This document shows positions 1 to 10,566 of a stretch of DNA of 64,000 bases, in pieces. Numbering within the stretch: the first letter of the stretch is position 1; every line of letters begins with the position of its first letter. The notes under the pieces were generated by a model. That model was not told the DNA's origin. It was given only the letters and a program-made list of their open reading frames with translations, and searched no databases. The translations under genes were made by a program, and so were the position numbers. Source of the stretch: Owenia fusiformis (lineage: Eukaryota > Annelida > Polychaeta > Sabellida > Oweniidae). The DNA is taken from the NCBI GenBank assembly GCA_903813345.2, contig CAIIXF020000003.1:6287815-6351814 (forward strand), written 5' to 3'.

Positions 1-933
1 TTTCTTAAATGGAGGTAAATTGCTCTGAGATTTGGCACACAAGGACTTCATTTAATGTGGGATCCTCTGGCAAAGTTTTAATAATCATAGTCTAATATTT
101 ATGGAGTTATGGTTGTTTCAAAATATGCTCCAGATGTCATCAATTTCGCTGAAAACAAACTTGCAATGTTCAAGGAAAACTGTTCATAACACGGATGCTT
201 TCTTTCCCATGGGTATGGCTCAAATTTTGCAGCCATTGCTTGTTGGAGTTCTGCAATTGCAGTGGGGTTATTTTCATACACATTATCCTTTAAATAACCC
301 CATATATAGAAGTTAGGGGCATTGAGATCAAGACTGTGGGATGACCATGGGTTCTCCATCCTAGAAGAGATAATCTTCTCATAGAAATGACGAGTGAGCC
401 AGGTTATGCTATCATTAGAAGTGTGAGGAGTAGCTCCATCCTTCTAGAACCACTGTTCTTGTCTATTGAAGCCTCTATGTCACTCTAGAACTGCCTAGAA
501 CTTCCTGGGAACGCCAATATTGCGCTGTGTTTTAACAGTAACAGTGTTGCCATTATCAACCTCAAACCAAAAGGGGCTGATGATTTCATGTTTGGAAATT
601 GGCAGCCCAAGCTGTGCATTGAACAGAATGAAGGGGCCTTTGATGCACTTCATCTGGAATTTGTGATCCCAGAACACATTATTTCTTGAGTTTACATGTT
701 CAGAAAGAAGAGAATGAGATTCATCTGAAAACCTAACATTGGAAATGGACGACATTTGGAGCATATTTTGGAATGACCATAACTCTATCAATGTAAGACT
801 ATGATTATTGAAACTTTGCCAGAGGATCCCACATTGAATGAAGTCCTTGTGTGCCAAATTTCAGAGCAATTAACCTCCATTTAAGAAAAATATTGAAGAA
901 ATGGAGGGTTGCATTTTTTTTGGGTCACCCTGT
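1..933 (-). mobile_element. Decayed Tc1/mariner (IS630)-type transposon, left end outside window
   Basis: Bases 1-148 are the inverted repeat of about 742-891, giving arms of roughly 150 bp. The right end finishes with a GGGTCACCCTGTA-type terminus near 933 next to TA. Between the arms the minus strand encodes broken pieces of a DDE transposase. At 495-857 there is a block with FSDES (first catalytic region). Around 360-480 there is a DGATPHT block preceded by an in-frame stop. At 99-359 there is a WSSHSLDLN...WGYLKD block, matching the usual W-P-x-R-S-P-D-L-N region. The N-terminal DNA-binding half is absent, and stops and a frame change separate the blocks, so this is a non-autonomous relic. 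The outermost bases of the left end lie before the window. Confidence 0.8.
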
Positions 934-3143
934 ACTAGTATTTCGTATGTAAAAATTGCTACACGCACCTAGAAATCATTTTTAATGAATTTTATAAATA
1001 TTTTTAAGAATATTAATTATATTTAGGATGAAGCGTTGCTTGTCTGGATTTAGATATTTCAAAATTTCTTTTCGGAGTTTGACACATGGTGAAATTTTCT
1101 CACTGTAGCTAAAAAATGGCTTCCGGTTCCAAATGGAGGAAACTTTGGAATTATTCTCACTTAAAGAAATCAAATATAACGATAGATTCAGACAGAGATG
1201 TGTGCTGATGTTTCTCAAATCTATACATAGAGGTATATTTCATATTATTATGCCGTATTTACTGTGCGTGTGACACAATGATTTACAATATTTACAATAC
1301 ATTGTACCAAGGCAGCTCAATCTTTCTACTCAAAGCCGGAATATAGAGAAGGCTTTGGACCGAAGTAAGATTGGAGGCTAGGATAAAAAAAACAAGTGAA
1401 CAATTCAAATGAAGGATTTTTGAGGAAGACGTTTTTGCAAAAATTTATGCAAAATATCTCGTCACGTGAGATTTTGAAGTGTATTCTGTGATGTCCCCAG
1501 GCTGATGTCCCTGCATTCATGATAAACTGCGTTAAGATGTGCTGTATCTAGAATAAACAAGATCCTTTTTTCATCTCCAGGTCTTCATCATTTTTGCCAC
1601 CTTCAAATGCGATTCCCTGTATTCTCTAAGCTTTCGAGACTGCTGTTTTATTGTTTAGATTGCGAAAACACCAATAAAAAAATATAAACACGGATTATAA
1701 ACACAAAGGCTCTCTAGCCAAAATACTACGTTCACAGCTGAATAGCCTAAAATTTCACAAAGTTTTCCAGCCACTTCGAAAACCTAAAAATAAAAAAAAA
1801 TAAGAATCTTCTCGTGCTAAGTTTTTCGTGAAAATTCTTGCCTAATACTGCATCAAACAAATTTAGTGGGTAGGTTTATCATAAAGGTTTATGCTTACTA
1901 GTTTCAGGTTGTGGATTTAGTACCCACATTGTCGAAAGACCAGTAAACAACCCAAACACCGTCTGCAGGAAAGTCAAATATGGCGGGGTATTCCCCAGTC
2001 ACGTGACTCTTTGCAAACGAGGCTGAGGGGAATTCCATCAAGGTAATTGTAACAAAAGAACTTACTATTTTCTCAAATGCAATATAAATGTTTTATGCAA
2101 GCTGTTTTATGATTTATTATACGTGTACTATAAATAGAGAATTAATGCTGAACACATTTAAATTCCTATCTGGCTTTGAGGCATGAGAATGAAAGTTTCA
2201 AAGCTTCAAAAATTTTATTTATAATTTTCAGATTTGTTGATTGATTCTGAACTTTGGCACCACAGGCCCAGGGAGATTTACCACTCCCCCCCAGTCACTG
2301 TATCGCTTCTAAGTAATACATGGTGAGTGGGAGGGGGATGAACTCTTGTTCCCGTGTCTGTGTTTGGCACAGAAAAAGTCATAGGCCCAGGAACATGTAT
2401 GATGTATTCAACTCGATCTTTTTTACACATTTTCACGGGCTTATGCTTAGTAGGCTATACAGAGCTGTCAAGTGTCCCGCGAATGGCGGGATTATCCCGC
2501 GAATTTGATCAAAATTTGGCTAATTCGCGTGACCTCCGCGAATTTTCAAAATTGTAACAATCCCCGAGGCTAAATAATTGTGATTATCTTGTGATTAAGA
2601 AGCTAAGTTTTTGCGCTTTTGGGGAGTAAAGTTACCTAATTTGAAAAGTGCTGCAAAACTCACAGTGCATCAGATCATCGAAGACTGCTTTTGAAAAGAG
2701 CATATAGTCCATTTATAAAACTATGATTTTGATCCAAATAACACCATAGTTGGCATCCCTAGAATGCCGTTATTTGGTATTAAAATAAAGAGGAAGAGTG
2801 CAATTTTCATTTTAATTACGAAAATAGGGATGTATGTCACGTATAGTTCCAACGTTGGCCGTTTTACTACGCGTGTCACGGCCTTCATCTAAGAACTGAG
2901 CAAATGTTAGCAAACGCGAGTTCCAATAAATGGAAACTGATATCTCGAAAAGAAACCTGACTCCCTATAATTTGATGTAGATTAATCGAACCCCAATATG
3001 AATAGGTAAATTTTAATATGTAACACTATGGGGGGTAAATGTTTCATAGTTGGTCACGAACACCATATAGTGCAAAGTATTGTTCAGAATTTTTGAATTT
3101 CGTGTTGGATTACGGTACTCACAACTAAAGCGTGGTTTGTTGA
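934..3143. other. Intergenic stretch without a recognised gene
   Basis: No convincing exon is seen on either strand. The stretch is AT-rich. At 2468-2560 there is a short cluster of CCCGCGAAT-type words, shared with 5385-5605. Small open frames here have no recognisable motif. Confidence 0.5.
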
Positions 3144-3696
3144 TACAGGGTGGTCAAAAAATGGAAACCCTGCATTTTCCTTATATCTTTGTCACTTTAA
3201 GATATTACTCCCTGATATTTCACACATTTGTACATCATTCAATTTTCTACCACTCTACCATATTTCATGACCATCGGACTGATATAGACACAAATTTACA
3301 GCACTTAGAATAACATGCTTCAGATTTGGCCATTGCAGTTGTCAATGAGCCGAACGTATTCCTCCTCCAGGTGTGGCCTGAATGACACAAATGATCTCAC
3401 TTTTGAGGTTTGCAATTCCGAGGTCATTCTCATATACTCTATCTCTGCCATATCCCCACAGGTAGGGACATTTTAGACGATGAGTCAAGTTTCCTCACAA
3501 CCCAATAGTGGCCACTGGGAAAGTTCTTAAGAGTACTGTAACATTGTGACTATCAATCTGATGGTCGGGAAATAAGTAACGCTGGAAGCAAATTGAATGA
3601 TGTACAAACGTGTAAAATATCAGGGAGTTATTTTTTAAAATGACAAAGATATGAGGAAAATGGTATTAGGATTTCCATATTTTTGACCACCCCGTA
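3144..3696. mobile_element. MITE-like element with ~105-bp terminal inverted repeats
   Basis: The segment starts TACAGGGTGGTCAAAAAATGG and ends with the inverted form ...TTTTTGACCACCCCGTA. The arms (about 3144-3250 and 3590-3696) stay alignable for roughly 105 bases, including ATATCTTTGTCA, CTCCCTGATATTT and TTTGTACATCATTCAATT blocks. No transposase is seen in the ~340-bp interior, so it is a non-autonomous DNA element. The TACAGGGTG terminus is typical of mariner/Tc1-like elements; that assignment is inference. Confidence 0.75.
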
Positions 3697-3834
3697 GTTT
3701 AATAATATTTCTATGCGTATTGTGTGGAATTGTGTTGACGTTTACTTAAGTTAAGTGCATTATATTTGATAAATCAGTATCTGTAAGTTTGATTTGAGAA
3801 CTTTTACATTAAGCCCCAATCACGTAAATCCCTT

Positions 3835-5605
3835 TCAAGAATGTCCTGCGACATCCCGCAAAGGACGATTCTCGGTTTGGAGAACGAAGTTCATCAATCT
3901 AAATGAGCATTATCCCTGCTTCGGACAAATTTGATTTTTTTTACATAACATAGATTTGAATGTCTTCTTTTGAATAGTCATAATTTAATTTGGGTAATAT
4001 TTCTAGATTTTTCGCAAAAACATATTCGCGCAGTACACTGATGAACTTCTTTTCCCAAGTCGAGATTTGTAATTTATTATCCCATCGAACGAAGTTCGGA
4101 GGGATATAGGGAACGCCTCCGTCCGTCCGTCCGTCCGTACGTACGTCCGTACGTACGTCCGTCCGTCCGTCTGTCCGTCCGTCCGTCCGGGCAATAACTC
4201 AAATACCGTTGGCCCGATTTTGTTCATATATTGTACACATATACCCTATGGGGGTAAAAGTTCTGCTCGAAAGCCGATTTTCAAAATGGCCGCTCATTTC
4301 AAAATGGCGGCCATTTTAGTGCCGATGTTACAGTAATTTAGGTGCAATATGTAAAACTGTAATAGCAATATGTTTTAAATGTAAAAAAATTATAAAGGAC
4401 ATTAATAATGCTACAAATGTAGATATTAAAGAAGCAAATGGCAGCCATCTTGAAAAATGGCGGCCTTTACTAGTCATTTTACGATTTTTGCTATAACTCA
4501 AAAAATAGTGGAGCGATTTTGTTCATATTTGGTATGTGAATACTATAAGCATTGCACACTGTCTAAAGACACTTTTGGTAGAAGGTGGCCATTTTGAAAA
4601 AAATTTTGAAAAATGGCCGCCATTTTAACGTATTTTACTATAACTCGAAAAGTAGTGGAGCGATTTTGTTCATATTTGGTATGTGAATACTATAAGCATG
4701 GCACACTGTCTATTTCTAATGACACTTTTGGTAGAAGGTGGCCATTTTGAAAAATGGCCGCCATTTTAACGTATTTTACTATAACTCGAAAAGTAGTGAA
4801 GCGGTTTTGTTCATATTTGATATGTGAATACTTTAAGCATGGCACATTGTCTAATAAAACTTTGGGGAGTAGTCGGCCATTTTGAAAAATGGCCACCATT
4901 TTTATGTGTGTTATTTTATTTTACAAGTACGTGTGCGATTTTTCAAAAATTTTAGAGGTTGCTACTTAAAAGCATATTATTTCTTCTGATGACAACTTGG
5001 CTAGTGAGCAACCATTTTGAAAATGGTGGCCTTTCTGGTGTGTTGTTTTATGATATTTGCTATTCGTTTGTAAAAATGCCAGCTATTTCTGTTCGATGGG
5101 ATTCGCTACGCTTTGGCGTTGCCGTTGTTCTGGTTGAATCGGTCAAATTGAGCGTTATCCCTGCTTCAGACCAATTTGTTATTTTTACATCTTGTAGATA
5201 TAAATGTCCTCTTTTGAATATTCATAGTTTAATTTGGGTAATATTTCTATATTTTTCATGAAAAAATTATTAGCCCAGGAGACTGTTCACCAAACCGATA
5301 ATCGTCCTTTAAGTGGATGTCCTGCAAAATCCCGCAAAAGGGCACTTTGTCTAAAAAAATCTGTCCCTCTATGAAGTCTTTGGTGGTAACCCTGTTAACT
5401 GTCCCGCAATTAGCGTGTTTGTCCCTCGAATGGTCCCGCGAAATCCCGCGAATTTGATCAAAATTTGACCTATTAGCGCAATCACGCAAATCCCTTAAAT
5501 GTCCCGCGAAATCCCGCGAATTTAGGTGGATGTCCCGCGAAATCCCGCAAATATTTGGCACTGGGTCTAAAAAATCTGTCCCGCGAGAAAATCTTTGGGG
5601 GTTGA
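3835..5605. repeat. Composite repeat: ACGAAGTTCG/CCGTCC element with degenerate ~150-bp units, flanked by related sequence
   Basis: From 4076 the sequence reads ATCCCATCGAACGAAGTTCG, then a CCGT/ACGT microsatellite (4118-4190), then three or more degenerate ~150-bp units. Each unit carries a 'CTATAACTC...GCGATTTTGTTCATATTTGG' block and paired AAAATGGCGGCC/GGCCATTTT words. Flanking it, about 3905-4012 and 5148-5262 are a diverged direct repeat sharing TTATCCCTGCTTC and AATTTGGGTAATATTTCTA. Bases 3863-3888 recur inverted at about 5287-5312. 5385-5605 is dense in TCCCGCGAAATCCCGCG words. No gene is supported. Confidence 0.6.
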
Positions 5606-6848
5606 CAGTACTGCTATAACATCCGATTCATGATATCATTTGCATTCGTTCGACTTCACTCGTTCAATTTCATTTGTTCAGTTTACAATAAATCTCATAT
5701 CTCACCTAGCCAATCAGAGTTCATCATTGAAATACTGATGACTTTCTTTACGGTCATTTCCTATGACATCACTGCACATATTTAGCATGCGTTCCTTCCA
5801 CTTCGCTGATTGGTTGAGCGTCAGCGTGGTAGATTTGAAATAATTTGTTACCTGGACTGTCACAGGCACAATCTTTGGAGGGGCCGCTAAACTGTAATAT
5901 AGTCTAAACTCGTCAGACTGCGCGCAGGGTAGATTCATGATTCCATGTTTCTGAAACCTGTCACATGATAGTTATTTAAACATCTTAGATGCTCTAACAG
6001 TGCTGGCTGCTGATATGCTTCATCAGCAGTCTCACTCCTGCTTTCAGGAATTAAACTGAATTATTCTGGGAGTCAATCCTCCTTGTATTTATTTTAACAG
6101 GTATGAAGTGAATCATCATCATGCCCATATAAGGAAGAAGTCCATATGAGGAGAATACAGTCAGCACTGCTGGTGGTTTTGTCAGATTTGAGAGGATAGG
6201 ATATTATTGAGGTAAGGTATTTCTGTAGCAGCTAGATCACTTCTTATTTATCAGATCTATGGAGCCTTGTTTAGTATCTTTTTTTGCCTTTTCATCGCCA
6301 CTAGCAGATAAAGTGGGTAGCGCTAGCGTTTGGGGCACATGCACCCCTAAAATCTTTCAAAAAGATTATTTTTCAAAAATCTGATAAAACCTGTCATATT
6401 GTTATAATTTCTCAGAAAATTTATTTAGAAGATAAAAAATAAAAACTTGTGTCAAACACCTGGGGTCAAACAGAAGCCTTCATGAAGTCATTCATATTCT
6501 TATAGCTGATTGTGGGAAAATTCTCACATTGCAAGACCCAAATTGCGCTATATTTTCAAAAATTTTCAGGTGATCAGGTGCAGCATCCCCCAGGTCAACA
6601 TTTATTCTCATGCATTTTTGGGATATATTAGCGTCCCACTAGAACAAAATCCTCGATCCGTGTGTGATGGAATACTCTATTTTCTAAAAAAATAAAGTTT
6701 GTAGCTTTAATGACCATAAATTATAACTCAATTAATCTATAATTTACAGAGATTTTAACACAAATGTTTTTCAATTATAACTCACTAAAACTGATAGCTT
6801 TCAAATATTTTATTCAATATTTTTCAGGTACATGTACAGAGAACCACC
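5606..6848. other. Upstream/5' region of the acetyltransferase gene
   Basis: No coding exon is recognised. A polypyrimidine tract and TTTTTCAG at about 6815-6828 precede the ATG by some 20 bases, so the coding exon probably starts at a splice acceptor. The 5' non-coding exon would then lie in this stretch, but I could not place it. Confidence 0.4.
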
Positions 6849-7712
6849 ATGGCTTTATTTTCTGCAAATACTGTATACAGCGTCCTGATAACAGCTATAG
6901 GGATTGTTTTGGTGAGAAGTTTCCCAGAGTACTCAACCATAATTTTTATGATGACAATGACTACAATTATCACATTCCAGTATTCCAATAAAGAACGAGA
7001 AAAACAAAGTCAGCGCAAAATCACATTCCACAAACTGCATACATTGAACCAGACTTATGTGGACCAAACAGACAGACTTCTGAAATCAGAATGGCCAGAG
7101 CGTGATGGTGTTTCAACTGACGATATTGAATTTCAAGATTATGAAGCATCTAAAACATTGGTTAAATCCTCCAACTTATTAGAGCCATGTCATCTGGTTG
7201 CCCTAGCACAATTCCGGCCAACAGGTAAACCATTAGTTGTTGGCCATGTTAAGTTAACACGTAGAACATCTATGAATATGTCATATGGTAAACTGTTAAA
7301 AATGCATAGAAGTGGCATTCCTTCTGGTGCATTAGAAATTACAGCAAAAACGCATAATTTAGATTATGGGACCTTGCAAGAAATGATCGCAAATCCAGAT
7401 GAAGCTAACACATACGAAGCAGAGGAGACATTTACATTAAGTGTTGCAGGCCTTGTTGTCTCCAAACCACTTAGGGGTCAAGGACTCGGGAAGGCCATGT
7501 GTGCATTTGCGTTAAAGACTGCGCGAAGTGCAAACATCTCAACCCTTGTTGGAGGGTGCAAAAGAGAACTTGTACCATTTTATGAAAGTATGGGTGCTAA
7601 AAAGCAACAGAAAACATTGAGAGCATTGTATCATGAAATGAAGTTACCTATTGATGATACAGTTGTTGAAATGGCTGATAAAATTCTCTCAAAGTTTAAG
7701 CCTAGATCATAG
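6849..7712 (+). CDS. GNAT-family N-acetyltransferase, NAA80/NAT6-like, with N-terminal hydrophobic segments
   Basis: This is a single coding exon of 287 residues. The ATG sits in a strong context (ACCACCATGG) about 20 bases after a likely splice acceptor. Residues 6-22 and 29-43 are hydrophobic and could be membrane segments. The soluble part shows a WPER block near residue 82, VVGHVKLTR near residue 134, and the acetyl-CoA-binding loop RGQGLG at 209-214 (GNAT R/Q-x-x-G-x-G/A) preceded by VVSKPL. The C-terminal PFYESMGAKK is the usual GNAT ending strand region. The order N-D/E-W-P, V-V-G-H, R-G-x-G-x-G resembles NAA80/NAT6, the actin N-terminal acetyltransferase of animals. The hydrophobic N-terminus is not expected of that cytosolic enzyme. 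The GNAT fold is firm; substrate is unknown and the NAA80 link is inference. Confidence 0.8.
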   Translation: MALFSANTVYSVLITAIGIVLVRSFPEYSTIIFMMTMTTIITFQYSNKEREKQSQRKITFHKLHTLNQTYVDQTDRLLKSEWPERDGVSTDDIEFQDYEASKTLVKSSNLLEPCHLVALAQFRPTGKPLVVGHVKLTRRTSMNMSYGKLLKMHRSGIPSGALEITAKTHNLDYGTLQEMIANPDEANTYEAEETFTLSVAGLVVSKPLRGQGLGKAMCAFALKTARSANISTLVGGCKRELVPFYESMGAKKQQKTLRALYHEMKLPIDDTVVEMADKILSKFKPRS

Positions 7713-8770
7713 AAATGTTTTTATCGAGACAATATTATCAAAAATTATAAACTCTTTGGAAAGGAGATACAGGGTGTCCCTAAAGTTGTACTGAGACAAA
7801 CATGAAAAGATAACCAAAGCAAACCCGCATTGGTTCACTTTAAGAAATTACAGGGGGATTCACATTTGACTATTTTGGCTGAAAATCAGTTGTAAAGTGC
7901 CTGGAATGGTGGAAAAACTGCATGATTTTGAAAGATTTTTTTGGCCAGGGTTGAGTTTGCTCACACACATTTTATAAAGAAAGACACCCAAAGGCGATTT
8001 AATGTTGTTGTCAGTCTAGGTGACTTATATTCAATTTCTGCATTGTCATATTCACACATAAATTCAACTCCACATTCAAACTGTAAGACTTTGAGTAGAA
8101 GAGCAGTTTTCTGACAGACAGTTTTGTAAGATTGTTTGGAATTCAGTTTAAATTTTGTTGAAGGTGTGAATTTTCAAATTAATTGACCAAGTTAAAGCAA
8201 GCACCAAATAAACCCAAGTAATTATGTGATGAGGAAATCAGATATAATCACAGGTTGTAATATGTGTATACTGTGATCAGAGACATGTTTTAGATGTCTC
8301 TGCTGTGATACAAGGTGCCAAATATTCTATTAATAGAAATGATTATTAGACTATGAAATAATTGACAATCTACAAAAATGTATGCAATAGGATACTGTCC
8401 CCATTCCATTGAATAATCTTACTTATACCACTCTTAGTCCAATTACAGTTGTATAACATGGGTCTATAACAACGATATACAGTGGAGAGTGGTATATCGT
8501 CATCGTATACAACTCTTCCGTATACACTCCAGCGCATACCACTGTAGAAGTGCATTCTGGGAACTTATGAATAAAAAATCATGAAAATTTTCATGATTTC
8601 CTAGAATCAAGTGACGTCATAAATGGTTCCGGCATGATTTGCTAGAATCAAGCCACGTCATAAATGGTTCGAGATCAACATCAGCATTACTGAGTTGGCT
8701 ATGGGATATTTTTATGGTTTTTACAATTGTTATGATTGTGTTCGAATCAACTGTAATTGAACTTAGAGTG
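7713..8770. other. 3' flank and intergenic sequence with small repeat pieces
   Basis: Near 7768 there is a TACAGGGTGTCCCTAAAGT terminus of mariner-like type without a visible partner. Bases 7908-7965 match the interior of the 19349-19529 element (AACTGCATGATTTTGAAAG). At 8588-8672 a ~45-base block containing CTAGAATCAAG-GACGTCATAAATGGTTC occurs twice in tandem. No gene is seen. Confidence 0.45.
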
Positions 8771-8935
8771 GCATAATAAGATTATATAATGGTTCATTCT
8801 GTATATCGTGCATTTTATACTCTCGTGAGAATATTATATATTCACTCGTTCGCTACACTCACTTGTGAATATATCATATACTCACTCGAGTATAAACACG
8901 ATATACAGAAAGAACCATTATATAACCTCATAATG
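8771..8935. repeat. Near-perfect palindrome / MITE
   Basis: Bases 8782-8818 and 8891-8924 are inverted copies (TATAATGGTTC..TCTGTATATCGTG against CACGATATACAGA..GAACCATTATA). Similarity continues outward to 8771 and 8935. Nested shorter inverted repeats in the loop (ACTCTCG / CGAGT) would let the whole ~165 bases fold as a cruciform. Confidence 0.75.
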
Positions 8936-9061
8936 TATCCTGATTTATACAGTTTACTAGTTGCATCTTTGTGAAATTGAATTGTACAAGATGTATATCT
9001 TTATATATTTCATATGAAATGAATAAATAAAAAGTAAACATATAGATAATGAAATATGAAT

Positions 9062-9067
9062 TTTATT
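9062..9067 (-). terminator. Poly(A) signal for the DUF218 gene
   Basis: TTTATT on the plus strand reads AATAAA on the minus strand, about 55 bases downstream of the stop at 9121-9123. Confidence 0.55.
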
Positions 9068-9120
9068 TAGTTGAAAGGTACATGAATAATCAAAATTGAT
9101 AAACCTGTATTTTTGCAAGA

Positions 9121-10119
9121 TTAGTTTTTATTAAGCTCTTTGTATTCTTGTATAGCATTCCCAAAATATCTTGTCTCGAATGGTGCAAGTCCAAGCATTG
9201 CAAGATTATCATATGCTTTCCAAATATCAGCTGGGACCTCCATTGGTATTTGGAAACCCTTTTCCGCATATTCAGGGATCCTTTTCAAATCACCAAGCAT
9301 TATTTTGATGACATTATCAACTCCACCAACACCATCATTTGGGTATTCACTAAATGTCAATTGTGGTGATGTCACAGATATTGTGACATCATCAGCGCTA
9401 CTTGGCCATTGTTTCTTAAATGTTGCAAAGGTTCTTTTCTCCATATAAGGCTTCTGCACAAGTATGATACTTTTTGGAAGAAGATTCCTAGATTTGAGTA
9501 TTTCATAAGAAAATCTCACATTTTCTCCAGTATTTGTTGATTTGTTTTCAATCAGAATACAATCTGGTGGAACGCCTGATTTAATTGCGATATCTGAAAA
9601 AATGTCTGCCTCTGATTTATCCCATATACCTGCAAGTAAATGGAACCAGCTGATTATTAACAACATTCAGTTTAGTATTTCATAACATTTTAATTGGCCT
9701 CTCGAGTAATCCAAAAATATCTTGTATTGACTCTCTGATGTCATAACAATTATTAGTCACAATTATTTCATGCCAAAGTAATATAAAACTAAACATGATA
9801 ACACAGAAACTGTAAATGGCCTTATATAATTGTTCTGTGACTGTGATGTCATATCTATGATTTGAACAATTTATTTGGAAATTTTTAACTTGACAAAATT
9901 TCCATTAACAGCCCCCTGAAGCTGAAAATGTGATTTTCTATCTCAAATTTTCATGGCAAACATAAAATTTAGTGGTCCTGTATTACAATACATACCATGT
10001 GTAAGATTGCCTAATCCACCACTGAACATGATGCGAGCGGCCCATCCATCTTTGAACAACTGAACCCCATATTCTCCCACTCTGATATCATGGCTGCCAA
10101 GTACTAGAATCAAATCAGC
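9121..10119 (-). CDS. DUF218 (YdcF/SanA-like) protein, last two exons
   Basis: Two minus-strand exons are supported: 9996-10119 (124 nt, acceptor CTGCAG, donor ATG|GTATG) and 9121-9629 (acceptor CTTGCAG). They join with a split Gly codon to give 210 residues ending at TAA. The first exon holds ADLILVLGSHDIRVGE and FSGGLGNLTHG; the second holds KSEADIF, ENKSTNTGENV and LVQKPYMEKRTFATF. These are the signature blocks of the eukaryotic DUF218 family, related to bacterial YdcF/SanA. The family has a Rossmann-like fold, may bind a nucleotide cofactor, and has no established reaction. The 124-nt exon begins in phase 0 exactly at the ADLIL block, so at least one upstream exon with the start codon is missing from my model. 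I could not find it in 10.1-13 kb. Confidence 0.85.
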
Positions 10120-10139
10120 CTGCAGTACAGGAAAGGTAC

Positions 10140-10185
10140 ATTTAAACAACTGAACCCTGTATTGTTCCTTCTCTGACATCATGGT
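10140..10185 (-). pseudogene. Partial tandem duplicate of the DUF218 exon
   Basis: This ~45-base stretch closely matches 10052-10096 inside the real exon (shared AACAACTGAACCC, then TCTGA-ATCATGG). On the minus strand it reads a diverged version of the RVGEYGVQLFK segment. It lies just upstream of the exon's splice acceptor and has no open continuation, so it looks like a decayed local duplication. Confidence 0.6.
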
Positions 10186-10226
10186 GTAATAGTAAAAGTG
10201 CATGACTATACAGTATACGTACTTAT

Positions 10227-10566
10227 ACACAGGGTACATACCAAATTAAGCGTGACAGTTGAACGTGTGGGGGATGGTATAACGCACAGCAACAGTAAGG
10301 TACAACATAAGGAATTTGCATTATACAGTATCTTACCTGTGCGTTATACCATATAGTACATTTGGAGTTTGTGTAGATTTAACAATGAAATGCATCGTCG
10401 AGTTCACTGTCTAGAATGTAGACATTTGCATATAAAAATATCTAGAAACTAGACCACATCTTTCTGAAACTATGAAAACATCTGTTTGCTCACATTTCAT
10501 TACCCTCATGTTGTACCGTGCCCGGCACGTTCAACTGTCATGCTTAATTTGGTAAGTACCCTGTGT
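10227..10566. mobile_element. 340-bp MITE with 41-bp terminal inverted repeats
   Basis: Bases 10227-10267 (starting ACACAGGGTACATACC) are the inverted copy of 10526-10566, with about two mismatches over 41 bases. A second, inner inverted pair reads GATGGTATAACGCACA near 10274-10289 and TGTGCGTTATACCAT near 10338-10352. No coding capacity. Confidence 0.8.
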
